This document shows positions 22,604 through 34,734 of a stretch of 64,000 nucleotides of DNA, piece after piece. Made by a program: the position numbers and the translations under genes. Every line of letters starts with the position of its first letter. Within the stretch, counting starts at the first letter, position 1. This stretch comes from Malaya genurostris (taxonomy: Eukaryota; Arthropoda; Insecta; Diptera; Culicidae), in assembly GCF_030247185.1 (NCBI RefSeq), contig NC_080572.1, positions 97,017,198-97,081,197 on the forward strand, given 5' to 3'. The notes under the pieces were generated by a model. It searched no databases. It saw nothing but the letters and a program-made list of their open reading frames with translations, and had not been told where the DNA came from.

Positions 22604-23894
22604 ACAGTTCGGCTGAAAAGTTCGTATCGTTTAATAGAAACACACATTTTTTTGCCAAAATTCGTTTTTATTATTCAACATAATTGCCATCAGAGGCGAT
22701 ACAGCGATTATAGCGATCGTCCAACTTTTCGATACCATTTTTGTAGTACGATTTGTCCTTTGCCTCAAAATAGGCCTCAGTTTCAGCGATTACCTCTTCA
22801 TTGCTTCTAAATTTTTTACCAGCGAGCATTCTCTTGAGGTCTGAGAACAGGAAAAAGTCAATGGGGGCCAAATCTGGAGAATACGGTGGATGAGGGAGAA
22901 ATTCGAAGCCCAATTCGTTCAATTTCAGCATGCTTTTCATCGACTTGTGACACGGTGCATTGTCTTGATGAAACAAAACTTTTTTCTTCTTCAAATGAGG
23001 CCGTTTTTTTTAAATTTCGTCCTTCAAACGCTCTAATAACGCTATATAATAGTCACTGTTGATGGTTTTTCCCTTTTCAAGGTAGTCGATGAAAATTATA
23101 CCATGCGAATCCCAAAATACAGACGCCATAACCTTACCGGCCGATTGTTGAGTCTTTCCACGCTTTGGGTTCGTTTCATCGTGTACAGTCCACTCAGCTG
23201 ACTGTCGATTGGACTCCGGAGTGAAGTGATGGAGCCATGTTTCGTCCATTGTTATATATCGACGAACACAATCGGGTTTATTTCGATATAACAGCTCCAA
23301 ACACTGCTCAGAATCATCAATTCGTTGTTGTTTTTGATCGATTGTGAGCTCACGCGGCACCCATTTTGCACAAAGCTTTCTCATATCCAAATATTCGTGA
23401 ATAATATGTCCAACACGTTTCTTTGATATTGTTAGGGTGTCAGCTATCTCGATCAACTTCACTTTACGGTCATTGAAAATCATTTTGTGGATTTTTTTCA
23501 CGTTTTCATCGGTAACAGCCACTTTTGGACGTCCACTGCGTTCATCGTTGTCAGTGCTCATATGACCGGTACGAAATTTTGCAAACCACTTACGAATTGT
23601 TGCTTCGCCCGGTGCAGAGTCTGGATAACACTCATCAAGCCATTTTTTTTATCGGCGGCACTTGTTTTCATCAAAAAGTAGTGTTTCATCAACACACGAA
23701 ATTCCTTTTTTTCCATTTTTTCACAATAACAAAAGTAGCTTCACTCAAAATGCAATATCTCACAAACTAATAATCAGACAGCTGTCAAATTTATACACGT
23801 ACCTTTTGAAGGTTGGTGCTAACTGAAAATGGTATGGATTTAATTCTAGTGGCGCCCTCTCATAGAAACGATACGAACTTTTCAGCCGATCTTT
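22604..23894 (-). mobile_element. Mariner, irritans (Himar1-like) type, copy 1, full length
   Basis: A 1291-bp element bounded by TA (22602-22603 and 23895-23896). The inverted termini share CGGCTGAAAAGTTCGTATCG. It is the full-length counterpart of copy 2 (55360-56268), which has lost about 380 bp from the middle. Confidence 0.9.
22671..23715 (-). pseudogene. Mariner transposase (irritans type), inactivated
   Basis: The minus-strand protein covers the whole family length of about 348 residues. It has the N-terminal helix-turn-helix region, the WVPREL linker, the first catalytic Asp in TMDETWLHH, the second in FHQDNAPCH and the third in YSPDLAPIDFFLF; 34 residues separate the second and third, giving DD34D. 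The C-terminus RYNRCIASDGNYVE is intact. Damage seen: a lost base in the A-run of codons 3-4 (23705-23712), a one-base loss near 23640-23650 that shifts KKWLDE out of frame, and an in-frame TAA (23009-23011) between the first and second catalytic blocks. All three catalytic residues remain readable, so decay is recent. Confidence 0.9.
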
Positions 23895-24635
23895 TACTTA
23901 AATCCTTTCATAGGATTTAAACTTTGATACAAATTCTTCTCGTTCGCAGTTCGCAGATTCTGGGTTGAATTATAAGGAGAATATTAAATTCACTTCACAC
24001 TTTAGAGCCTTTTTTCGTTGCCGGAACAATGTCCAACGTCCACACTTCCACGACATGACCTCGAATTTTTCATCGCAATGATTGCAGAGAAGTTTTTGTT
24101 TCCGATCTACGTCAATCTTGAACCGAGCTCTTACAATTCTTACCTTTAGATATACATCGTTGTAATATACGAGCCCATACTTCTCTTCGGATTCGGAATA
24201 TTAGAACTAAATGTGAATTTAACGAGCTCTTCCTGCCCATACTCGCATATCAGTCCCACATCGATTTTCGTCAATTTCGTGTTAGCTTGATATATGAAGT
24301 TTATGCTCGATATACTCTTTTAAACTGAAACAAAAGTAGTGGATTTGGTCAGAAAAAAAAATGGGAAAAAATATCAACTCTTGTCTGTGAGTATCCGCAT
24401 ATTTATCCCATTTAGAACGAATTTCATTAATTTAATATATTGAAATGTTGAAATCAAAAAATCTAAAATAAAACATAAATCGCATTTTTCTCAGTATGCT
24501 GATTTTCCATATGGTACTGATATGCAACTGCAACTGTCCATATATTGTAAGGTGGGCATTCTTCTTATCAAGTACTGATGCTTCTTGCAAATATCGAGCA
24601 ACTAACGATTGAGTGTTCTGTGAAATCTCCTTACA
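23895..24635. other. No gene seen
   Basis: AT-rich DNA downstream of mariner copy 1; no match found in the window. Confidence 0.4.
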
Positions 24636-24639
24636 ATTG

Positions 24640-24960
24640 TGTGTGACAACTCACTTGGCTCGTAGATGGCTGAACCGATTTTCTCAATCTTAGATTTAAC
24701 TGAAAGGCCTTGAGGTTCCATTAGAATACCCCAATTTTCATTCGGATCAAACCCCTGGTTAGGGTGCTAAGAGTAAAATCGTCAATTTCAAGAAGGCGAT
24801 TTAAATTTCTCTAGTTGGCAGATCATGATAGTCTGTACCCATAAATTAATATACCACTAATAGTCCCATAAATGATTTGCTGACTGTTATCCAAGTACGA
24901 TTACCGATATATTTTTTAATGTGGAACATATTTTTGTTTTCTATATAAGGGTGCAAATTA
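24640..24960 (+). repeat. R1 repeat fragment
   Basis: It contains the R1 phrases GAACCGATTTTCTCAATCTTAG, GGTTCCATTAGAATACC and CATTCGGATCAAACCCCTGG. The last is found in reverse complement at 37730-37755. Confidence 0.6.
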
Positions 24961-25439
24961 GAAACTCAAGAAAAATACACGTAGAAATGTGGTCAGGTTT
25001 TGAACAATTGCAATATTTCTACGTGTTATTGATTTGAATGTTTATAGCCATGTATTTTTAATTGTATATCATTGAAATGTTGATTACTAGCTAGCAGTGT
25101 CCTATTTTGTCTGCAAAAAATATCCGGCATACCGGATTTACCTGCCATAGTCGACGGTTTTGAAGAAGTAAGCGATATATCAATGGGAAAGCATCGCTCT
25201 GATAGGTCAATCGATACTAAAGCGCAGCTGTTGGAAGCACGCGAATCTATAAATATAAGCAAAATTATAGCTAACGTTTCAGTCCTACGAGTAGCATGCT
25301 AGAGGTAGGTTGTTGCTAGACAGCAAGACAAAAAGTGCCATAAAACGATTTGAAGCTTTAATATGTATGCTCTGATCTTGTGTCATGCAAGATCGGATGA
25401 AATTTCATGTTATGTCGTTTCGCCTGAGAAATTGACAAC

Positions 25440-26262
25440 TATACCAGGGTAAATTTGGAGTGCATAAGATTAATTTCCAATTTTTATAGGATGAACTTGA
25501 TTGATAATGAGAAAAAGTTTATCGCTTCAACCGAAATCGCAGAATGGTAGTAATGGTAGAGAAACGCTATAAAAATAACTGCTTGCATACAAAACTTGAA
25601 CACAAGCTTGGCGAAGAGAAGCTTAAATATCGATATCCGTATCGCAAGCATGTGCAAACATATAATTGCATACATTTGGGCTATTGAAGTAATTTCGTCG
25701 GCTATAAAACAAATACAAATCATGACAAATAGAGTCTATATTCTGGGTTCGCGTGTTCGGGTTTGGTTCCTAATAAAGATCAATCTAAGCAGATTCTCGT
25801 GCATTTGCGAATTAAAAAGTGTGACGATTGATTGAACTATTTGATTGTAGATCATTAGAAATTTTGGTTTCCTTGGTCCACATCAATGGCTTGAACAACC
25901 CCATGGGGCTGATCCTTGTAGTTTTGTTCCAAATCGTCATAGAGAACCGTAAAAAAATTGTAGGTCATATTAGTTTGAGGTTGCATCAATCGAACGTCAC
26001 TATGCTTCATCTCCAGCTTTCGGTTCCAGAAGTATCGGCAATATCAAATGTGATAAAATGGAACTCACTTTACCTTCTCTCATATGGTTGAGTAGTTTTT
26101 CACTAACTTACATTCAAATGTAGTATATCAATGTAGTAATATATTGCAACAGGAATCTTAAAAACTCTTTTCAAAACTTATTTAAATTGTAGTATTTCGA
26201 TGAATTTCTGAAATGAAATATGAGAAAGGTATCATTACACCACTAGGTGGATTAAAACAGGT
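25440..26262 (+). repeat. R1 repeat, forward copy with intact 3' terminus
   Basis: It ends at 26218-26262 with GAGAAAGGTATCATTACACC and ACTAGGTGGATTAAAACAGG, identical to the reference terminus at 8160-8202. The 5' limit is uncertain because the first part is diverged; only 25890-26262 is clearly R1. Confidence 0.55.
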
Positions 26263-28045
26263 ATTTTGTTTCAGAAATTAGACTGATTTTCTGAAAATCA
26301 CTAGTACAACACTTTTGGCAGGATTTATAATTTTTCGATTAACTAATTATTACTATTCTGAAACAACTACTGAAATTTTGAAAATAATTTTGTCACGTAT
26401 AAAAAAATGTTTAAAATATGTAATCTCAAATTTATTAAATTTAATTCATGAATCGATCTTTAGATGAATTGATACGTAGATTAGGCAATCAGGAACCATT
26501 TGTTCTATATGCCAGTATCAAGGTGAGACACAAGTTCATCTGTAATTAGAACGACTTGCTCGTTTTATTGAGTCATTTGGATTGTCATGACTACAACTGT
26601 AGTTATGGTGTATTCTAAGTATTTGATGTATACACATCTCAGGAAAAGTGTAATTCTGGAACAAATTAATATTATTTAGCTTCCCAGATTAAATCCTGGT
26701 GAGAGTAAATTGGCTACTTAAATGTAATAGGATTTCAACATTAAATTAATTGTGGAAAATGGCGATATTCGAGCTAGATCCGATTGAGAAGCTTGGAAAG
26801 TAACCCACGAGTTCAAAATCAATATTTCGTGCCATACGGGTGATTTGTAAAAAACGGAAACAATGAAACATTATTGAAAACTGTAACGATGAGTGTCACG
26901 ATAAATAGAATTTTGGAATTCAACTTTCAGAACTCTTTACTTACTTTTCAGCTACACATGCAACTGCAACCATTGAACCAGCAAAGTTACTTTTCGTAGG
27001 ACAAATTCGAGAAAACAATTTTTAGTGCAACTACAAATGATGATATAAAGAAAACTGAGCATTGAAGGAATGAGAAAAGTTAACATATGTGGAAGAAAGA
27101 AGAAAGAAGAAAGCCTAAATATCGACTGGATCACCCATTTATTGAAAGTACTGTTATTAAATATACCGTTAAGAGAAATAAATTACCAAGAAATTTCAAC
27201 CCACAACTCCACGAACTGCAGAGAAAAAATTGCCAAGATCGACCGTGAAAAATTTTGTAACTGGAGCTTTATATGACAGGCATGTGAATCATGCAATGTT
27301 TTCATAGTGGAAACAAGAAACAGATTTATGTCGTATTTGTTTGAAAACACTGAACCAGGATAGTTCCCTCAAACAAACGTTTTTCACGGGACTGAGTTGA
27401 TTTCGCTCTTAGTAACGGGTGCTTGAACGAAACCGATATAAGAATCAGGCTCGAAACTGACTCGAATATTAGTGCAATAACTTTGAAACTAGGTTGGAAA
27501 TTGGCTTCAAACAAACGGTTTGACGTCAGTTTAAGTGAAAACTGGGTTAGGTTTGGCATCATGTAAAAACGACATTAGAGCAAATTCAGCAGCTAGTAGT
27601 TCTATATGGAAGATCTATAAAAGAGCATGAACTGGAACAAATTTATCCCCAGCAAGCCGTTTTAGTTTTATTCATTCGAACAGTTTTTCCTTAAAATTTA
27701 AAACTGATATACGATGCCGTTCTATTTTTTGTATATTTGAAACACGAGCGAAACACTGCTGGGGCTGCCAGTTTTTCTTGTTATAAAATTCAGATATAAA
27801 TTTTGTAACTGGCATAAATTTTGCATCTAGAACTAGAACACTACTGAATATGCCCTTAGTATATAAATATAAGCGATCAAGTAGGCTACGAAACATATCT
27901 AATAAATAAATGATGGTAATAAATGAGCATTAAGTTATTCACACTCAATAGAGACAGTTACTCTTTGGGACATATATTTTCATTGGTAGGGTATGCAGGT
28001 AGAGTACCTCAATACCTAACGCGAGAAACAAATTGGAAATATTAA
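26263..28045. other. No gene seen
   Basis: AT-rich DNA. A purine-rich GAAAGAAGAAAGAAGAAAG run is at 27092-27112. No open frame is convincing. Confidence 0.4.
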
Positions 28046-28106
28046 ATGCGAATGGAACTATGTAACGAAAATGTTACCGCTGAGACGGGACTCGTACCCG
28101 TAGGTA

Positions 28107-29333
28107 AAGACTGTCCCAGAAAGTATGAACGCGCTTTGATATCACTGTAAATAATTCACAAGTTTATATTCGATATTTTGATAATATTAGACTACAACAA
28201 CAGAATATTATTCTCAACATTTGCTACTTAGCCATTGTAGACTAGCTGGCGACAAGTTTTGACACTTTTTTCCTATCTTTTTCGAACTGTTGAATAGTTT
28301 CGGCTGCCAAGACATGTTTCCTAAGATGTGCCTTCGTTAATGCCCAAAATTCCTCAATTGGTCGAAGTTGTGGGCAATTTGGTGGATTCATGTCTATTGG
28401 GACGAAAATGACATTTTTGGTAGTATACCATTCTACCGTTGATTTCGAGTAGTGGCAAGAAGCAAGATCTGGCCAGAAGACAACAGGATCCTTATGGCTT
28501 CGAATCATGGGTAGAAGTCGTTTTTGTAAGCATTCCTTGATGTATATTTCGCTGTTCATTGAAGCAGTGGTGATGAAGGGTTTCGAAATCTTACCGCAGC
28601 TACAAATTGCTTGCCAGACCATAGCTTTCTTACCAAATTTTTCGACTTCAATCGATGTCTCGGACTGGTTTAACACTTTCCCTTCTCGCACCGTATAATA
28701 TTGTGGTCCCGGCAAGGATTTGTAATCGAGATTCACGTAGGTTTCGTCGTCCATGATTATGCAGTTCAAATTTCCAGCAAGAATCGTATTGTACAGCTTT
28801 CGAACCCTCGGCCTGATCCATGCTTCTTGTTTGGGACCACGTTTTGGTTGTTTCTGCTTCTTATAGGTTCGAAGATTCAAACGTTCTTTAGCACGAAGAA
28901 CATTTGACTTCGAAGTGCCCACTTTTTGGCTACATCCCGAACTGAAATCTCCTTTTTTTGCTCGAACGCCTTCAGTATATGTTTATCCAACTGAGGGTTA
29001 GCAGGACTTATTTTTCGACCCGTTTTCAGTTTATCCTCAGAATTGTTATCCTCACCGAACTTTCTAATTGCATTTCGCACTTACTCCTTCCATTTTTGCT
29101 ATCTTTCTCAGTGACAGTCCGCGTTCTGTGCACCATTTGTACACAATTTTTCGACGTTGTTCTGCTGAAAGTCCACGCATTTCGAAACAAACTAATGAAA
29201 ACGAATAAACAACTGCACAAGTGGTTAGAGAAGAGTGTAAACAACAGGACGTAGCCATAAAAATTGACAGATTCTGAACCATTGCGAAATGGCAGCGGTT
29301 TTTGGTTGCGTCCATACTTTCTGGGACAGTATT
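28107..29333 (-). mobile_element. DD37E-type Tc1/mariner transposon, copy B (full length)
   Basis: A 1227-bp element with termini AAGACTGTCCCAGAAAGTAT and its near-perfect inverse, bounded by TA (28105-28106 and 29334-29335). It inserted into SINE S4. Deletions relative to the other copies are about 46 bp near 28243 (C-terminus) and about 11 bp near 29080 (N-terminus). Confidence 0.9.
28242..29180 (-). pseudogene. DD37E transposase, frameshifted
   Basis: The minus strand encodes a Tc1/mariner-superfamily transposase in three register pieces. The first has the N-terminal helix-turn-helix (RKIVYKWC, SLRKIAKMEG). The second is a linker (LDKHILKAFEQKKE, VRDVAKK). The third is the catalytic domain, open for 226 codons from 28922. 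Its acidic residues are in IIMDDETYV, FWPDLASCHYS and RPIEEFWAL; 37 residues separate the second Asp from the first Glu of the EE pair, the DD37E spacing reported for mosquito ITmD37E. Breaks: an 11-bp deletion near 29080, a one-base loss in an A-run near 28925, and a C-terminal deletion that ends the protein after KLVAS. The catalytic residues survive. Confidence 0.85.
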
Positions 29334-29413
29334 TAGCTCCTAGCCGGGGATATTATTTTGCCGATTAAACTGCCTTGCGTATGAAAACACATGAAGAGAC
29401 AGCCTATTTGATT

Positions 29414-29702
29414 AGAAGAACCAAGCATGCTTCGCTTTACTTGGATGCCGCAGAATTTAATTATAAGTCATAGAACTCATCCAACAGGAAATAACACACA
29501 CCGCATCGCAAAGTCTATCTTCACTTTCTGCTTTGCCGTCAGAGTATTATTTGAGATTTTGTTTTTGTCTCTTTTACTGTCTAGCAAAATTTGAAAGTAT
29601 ATTTCTGTCTCTTTTGTTTTCTGTTGGATGGGTTTCCATAGAAATAAAACTATAATTGAATGCTATGGCGGCCAAGTAAAGCGAAGCATACTTGGTTCTT
29701 CT
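29414..29702. mobile_element. Short fold-back (MITE-like) element between SINE copies
   Basis: Inverted ends AGAAGAACCAAGCATGCTTC (29414) and GAAGCATACTTGGTTCTTCT (ending 29702) continue into CGCTTTACTTGG and its inverse, about 31 bp in all with few mismatches. The 230-bp interior is non-coding. On each side lies a reversed SINE S4 piece, so the unit sits in a symmetrical setting that resembles an inverted duplication of the SINE. Confidence 0.55.
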
Positions 29703-29737
29703 AGTCAATTACGCTGTCTCTTCATGTGTTTTCATAT

Positions 29738-29790
29738 GCAGGGTAGCTTAATTAGCAAAACAGTTTCCCCAATCAGGAGCTAGCTACACC
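29738..29790 (+). repeat. tRNA-derived SINE (family S4), 5' half only
   Basis: Starts GCAGGGTAGCTTAATTAGCA, matching 11976-12047 in forward sense, and stops after GGAGCTAGCTAC, losing the box B half. It mirrors the copy at 28050-29400. Confidence 0.55.
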
Positions 29791-29799
29791 AAGTAGCAC

Positions 29800-30175
29800 A
29801 AGAGCAATTCAAGGAATTTTCAGAGTGCCCAATCGATTCCGTACAACTTCTTTCTGAACGCCATTTTTGTACAATTAACGGTTTCTGAGTTACAACGATT
29901 TGAAAATGGCAATTTTGTGAAATGCAAAAATACATACGTCCTTTTTAAAAGCAGTCGTGAGTCGGATTGACCTCTCCATCGGTTCAAAACTTATGGTTTG
30001 CCATACTGAAGGCATGTGAAAAGTTTCATCCAAATCGGAGAAAGTCGAGTCTGATGATCTGCTAAGCATTTCTGGAATTGCTCACAAGCAAAGTCTTGGC
30101 ATTACATTCCTTTTGTGGAATTTGGACTTTCTGTTTCAACAGACTTCGCAGCCGATTCATAGCGTACAGGATCAT
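29800..30175. other. Diverged repeat, not named
   Basis: Phrases such as TTTCATCCAAATCG are shared with 640-700, indicating a second interspersed repeat family of unknown class. No open frame is of interest. Confidence 0.4.
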
Positions 30176-30182
30176 TACATGG

Positions 30183-30298
30183 CTGGTAGTACGATCCTAC
30201 TGACACTAAGAATCCTTCCAGGTCGGAGTTCGAGCATACGATTACTGGCTTGTAAGACCAGCGCCCTATGCATTGAACCGCCAACCCAGGTAGCACAT
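30183..30298 (-). repeat. tRNA-Val-like SINE (family S1)
   Basis: The minus strand has the same order as 14183-14292: anticodon arm CTGGT-CTTACAA-GCCAG (UAC), a mutated box B GCTCGAACTCC, and the shared tail CTGGAAGGATTCTTAGTGTC. The similarity extends past the tRNA part, which marks it as a dispersed element. Confidence 0.65.
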
Positions 30299-30299
30299 G

Positions 30300-31690
30300 T
30301 AACTTGTTGATAAAAAATAAATAAAATAAAACATATGCTGCATAATATTCGCGTGACAAACATGATGAAACAAGCCGTAGTATGATGGTGACAATCAAGT
30401 CAAAATAATTTTACAAATTCACCCCTCGTCATACTTAATTACAATAAGTTCTGGTGTAACTTTTCGGTAGCCGGTAATTACCTTACGACTTGTTCGCATT
30501 GACTGTTTTTGGTTACCAACTGGTCACCGTAACAAAATGCGACAATAAAAAAGTGACACACTAGAAGACAAAGTTAAGTAGTAATGATTTCATATCGATT
30601 ACCGTATTCATTGTGATTCAACAAAGAAATACAAAGACAGTGTCGGCTGAAAGCTTCCGTATATTTTCCCGGATAATAATATTAAATCAATAAGAAGAAT
30701 ACGTGAAAAATTGTTTTAGTTTTAAGAAATTGAGTATAGTTAAGTCTGCATTTATACGCAATTTTCTCGCCGGTAAATGAGCAAAACTTGTTTCGTTTTG
30801 GAAAGTGTATCCATGGAAAAACTTATGCAAATAGATACCATTAGAACCAGTGAATGAAATATTAATTAAATTTCATAAAATGCATTTTAATTCATTGCGT
30901 TGCGATGTTGAGTAATACCAGCTGGGAGCTCTGGCGTGACTCTCGCATTTTTTTTTCATTCTAATGTCTGTCTCTAACTCTGACAACAGTCTACGGCTTT
31001 ATCCGCTGATATTCTCTTTATGGTTTTTTAAATGTTACACCTTATTTTGCTTTAATTTGCTATATGATTAATTTATAAATAATAAACCGTCTATCTGTGG
31101 ATATCGTAGTCATCACTAAATCTTATGCCGTTTTCTCTTGAGAAAACTGAAACTGACCCAGGGTAGTTTCATCAAACAAAAATTTTCTATAGGATTACAT
31201 GGCACATAGTAGTCTTGAGTTTATCTTTGGTATGACTATCAAATGAACTGTGTGACAACCTAGTACAGCTGAGTATTATCAGTTCCTTCTGCTCAATAAG
31301 TCTGTTTCTTCGATTTCCCCGTATAGGAAAAGTTACAAGTTCGAGTAACGTTTCTATGGTAACGTAAGCTCTCATTCCGCTGCAGAAACAGTCTTTTTTC
31401 AATCTGATTTTCTCGTTGAGAGTTGATAAAATCTTAGGACAAAAAACACAAACACCATTCGAGAACAACTAATTTGTTCAACTCGCTGGTTGTGAGAAAA
31501 TCTTCCGATGTTTTAGTTGCATCAATTAATTTTAGTTGAAACAGCCTCAAAATTCGATACCTAAAGCACGCACTAATTTTGTCAATCCTGTTCTATTCAG
31601 CATCTCCCATGAAGTTTAGAAGCTTATTAATCCATTCCTTTCCCCTTTTTCACCGAACTCGTTATGTGCACCGTAAAATCATTTCAACTG
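30300..31690. other. No gene seen
   Basis: AT-rich DNA; no protein family or matching repeat recognised. Confidence 0.4.
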
Positions 31691-31699
31691 CAACCCAAC

Positions 31700-33250
31700 G
31701 TGGATCTCTTTGTTCTGCATTATCGAGAATGAACGTACATACTTAGAGACCGTTTTGGGTCATTTCCTTTCAAAATCCCGACCTTCTAAACTACTTCCGA
31801 GCATTCGTCTGTGTGAGTGAAAAAGACCGTCCTAGCACCTTTCACTCCTTGGCAGAATATACAGTCTTCGAAGCGATTGAGCACAATTTAAAGGTTGCTG
31901 CTATACGGTAAGTGGCCGGCCGAAGCGAAGATGGCAGCAAAAAAAAGAAAAGTTCGCCTTGGGAAAGGACATGTCGTCGTCTGGCTCTCGTTCGGAAAAT
32001 GGACCGTAAAAATGCACATCGAGAAGGTGATATTTTTGTGTACGATTGCTTCGGGACGGGCCCAGGTGGCTGGTGTCGAGAGGTCATCTACAAAATAATC
32101 TTCCGAAATGGCAGCATGCAGAGAACGGAACCGGGCTGGACCGACTCGAATCGGTATCTTGGTGGCGCACGGGAGGCCAACTCTTCGGAGAGTCGTATAT
32201 GCGGAGAAACGTGAGGATATTACTTCGCCATAATGTTGAATAATCCATGTGGTGCCATGGACGACAGGCGGATGGATGGCCTTTGAATCGCTATAGCCGA
32301 AACGACCAAAAGACCGGAACGGTTTCTCGTGTGTGCTGCGGGCCGTCGTGGGAAGTGGCCATGGAAATTTATGTTTATCTTGAGAGTATTTATAATTCTA
32401 TTTCAGGTTACTTCGTCTTATTTCCTTCCGAGTAGTACCGGTCGTAATATGCAGTAAAATGCTTGAATGGAACCATATATTTTCTAGGAGATTTGTTTCA
32501 AGAGTTTCCGAATAGAAACAGTCAGACGAACAGTAAATTAACGGAATGAATCCGAAGTAAAAGCTAATAGCCGATGTTTTCGCCAACGCGTTGTTCGTTG
32601 CTTCACAGTCAGACACCAGGTTCATCAATAAAAATCAGCAATAAACGTTTCGTGCTACGGAGAACAATTTGTACACTTCATTGAACAACGAGCTCGTTTT
32701 TCCAATAAACTCAAATTTTGGCTGCCATTAAGCTGAACTACCGATAAATAAAATAAGACCAGTTCCAGAAGATAGTAAAATGGTAGCACCATCAGCTTAA
32801 TGCTCTGCTTTCGCTATCTTCCAGTTTATCTACGTACCGAAAAAGCAACGGAATTTCCGTCAAGATGGGAAATTTACGCACTTTTCAGTCAAGCCCTACC
32901 CGACCCGTGTGTTCTTCCCCTTTTGCACATCCAAAATAACAATAAAAGTCGAATGAACCTCTCCGCTCATTATTATCCAATTCCCAGGACGGGACTTTCG
33001 CCAGTTGCCGATGGAACCTTGGCCCGACCAGTTGACTGGCTACCGACTGCTTCGCTATTCATGATGTAGAGAAGAAAAAAAGAAAGAATCATTTCCTACA
33101 GCACCGAAACTGAACCAGGAGCTGTGAAAAACAAATTAATAGCCTGTTTTCTTAGCACGTTTACTATCATCGCTTACAAGGCTGCAACCTGGCGAGGGGG
33201 GAAATATCAGTTTGCAACCGCCTGTATCTGCCACCTATTCTCGAGGATTG
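31700..33250. other. Single-copy-looking segment
   Basis: A mixed-composition stretch with a G+C-richer core (31900-32360) that has open frames of 60-100 codons in all three plus-strand frames. Overlap in three frames argues against a real coding region, and no domain is seen. Possibly host non-coding DNA. Confidence 0.3.
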
Positions 33251-33439
33251 ACCATTAATTCAAGTTACTCCAGAAACGATTTTTTGAAAATTATGTGCGG
33301 TTTGTGTTGATGAATATCGATTATTGATATGACGAGCTTTATATCTGGGTCGATATATGGCACGATTAGATAAACGTAGGTTTGAATTTTGCTCGAGCGA
33401 ATAAGTCTTACAATACTGCGGACAACTTTTCGAAATTTG

Positions 33440-34165
<726 letters not shown>

Positions 34166-34734
34166 TTTTATGATTCCTAAAACTCCAGAATGTCAACTTC
34201 CCTCTCTGAGCAGCCTGGATAGCCGTGTAGTGTCGCTAGCGGGTTCCCAACTGGCTAAGAATAACACTACGGTTCACCAGTATCGTTGGTATAAGTCCAC
34301 CAAACAGGTAAGCCGTGTGGCATCCGGCGGAATTATTTTTTACCAAGAATTGATCCACTGGTTTCCTGTTCCATGTCGTAAAAGGCCACAAAAATAGGAA
34401 CTCCTAAGTCAAGGTGTATTTCCGTGCCGATGGCTGAATGGCTGCAGGAGGTTAAACAATGCAGACGTGAACGGAATATCTTGGAGTTTTCCCTTACTAT
34501 GTTAAGCGAAGCTCTGGCACAGTGGACGACTTCTTTCTTCGCAACTCGTGGGATTTAAATGATTAAAACATTAAAAATAATCCTTACATGGTTCGCTATA
34601 GGCGATTATAAGCCAATATATTTGGTTTCTTCTAGTTGTTGTACGATAAGTGCTGGAGATGAAGTGTTCATTACTCTAATTGATAATGGTAAGAGTAGCA
34701 CAAATCAATCTCTGACATAAACGTACGGCAACTA

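Larger units (their letters stand above)
28050..29400 (-). repeat. tRNA-derived SINE (family S4), interrupted by DD37E copy B
   Basis: The two SINE halves are 28050-28106 and 29334-29400. Rejoined at a single TA, the reverse complement runs through a tRNA-like unit that matches 11976-12047: the box B end GGGTACGAGTCCCGTC lies to the left of the transposon and the box A end to the right. This gives a proven pre-insertion site. Confidence 0.75.

Noticed and set aside
28107..29333. Reading the DD37E transposase as an active gene because 226 codons are open
   Set aside because: The N-terminal DNA-binding part is out of frame and the C-terminus is deleted.
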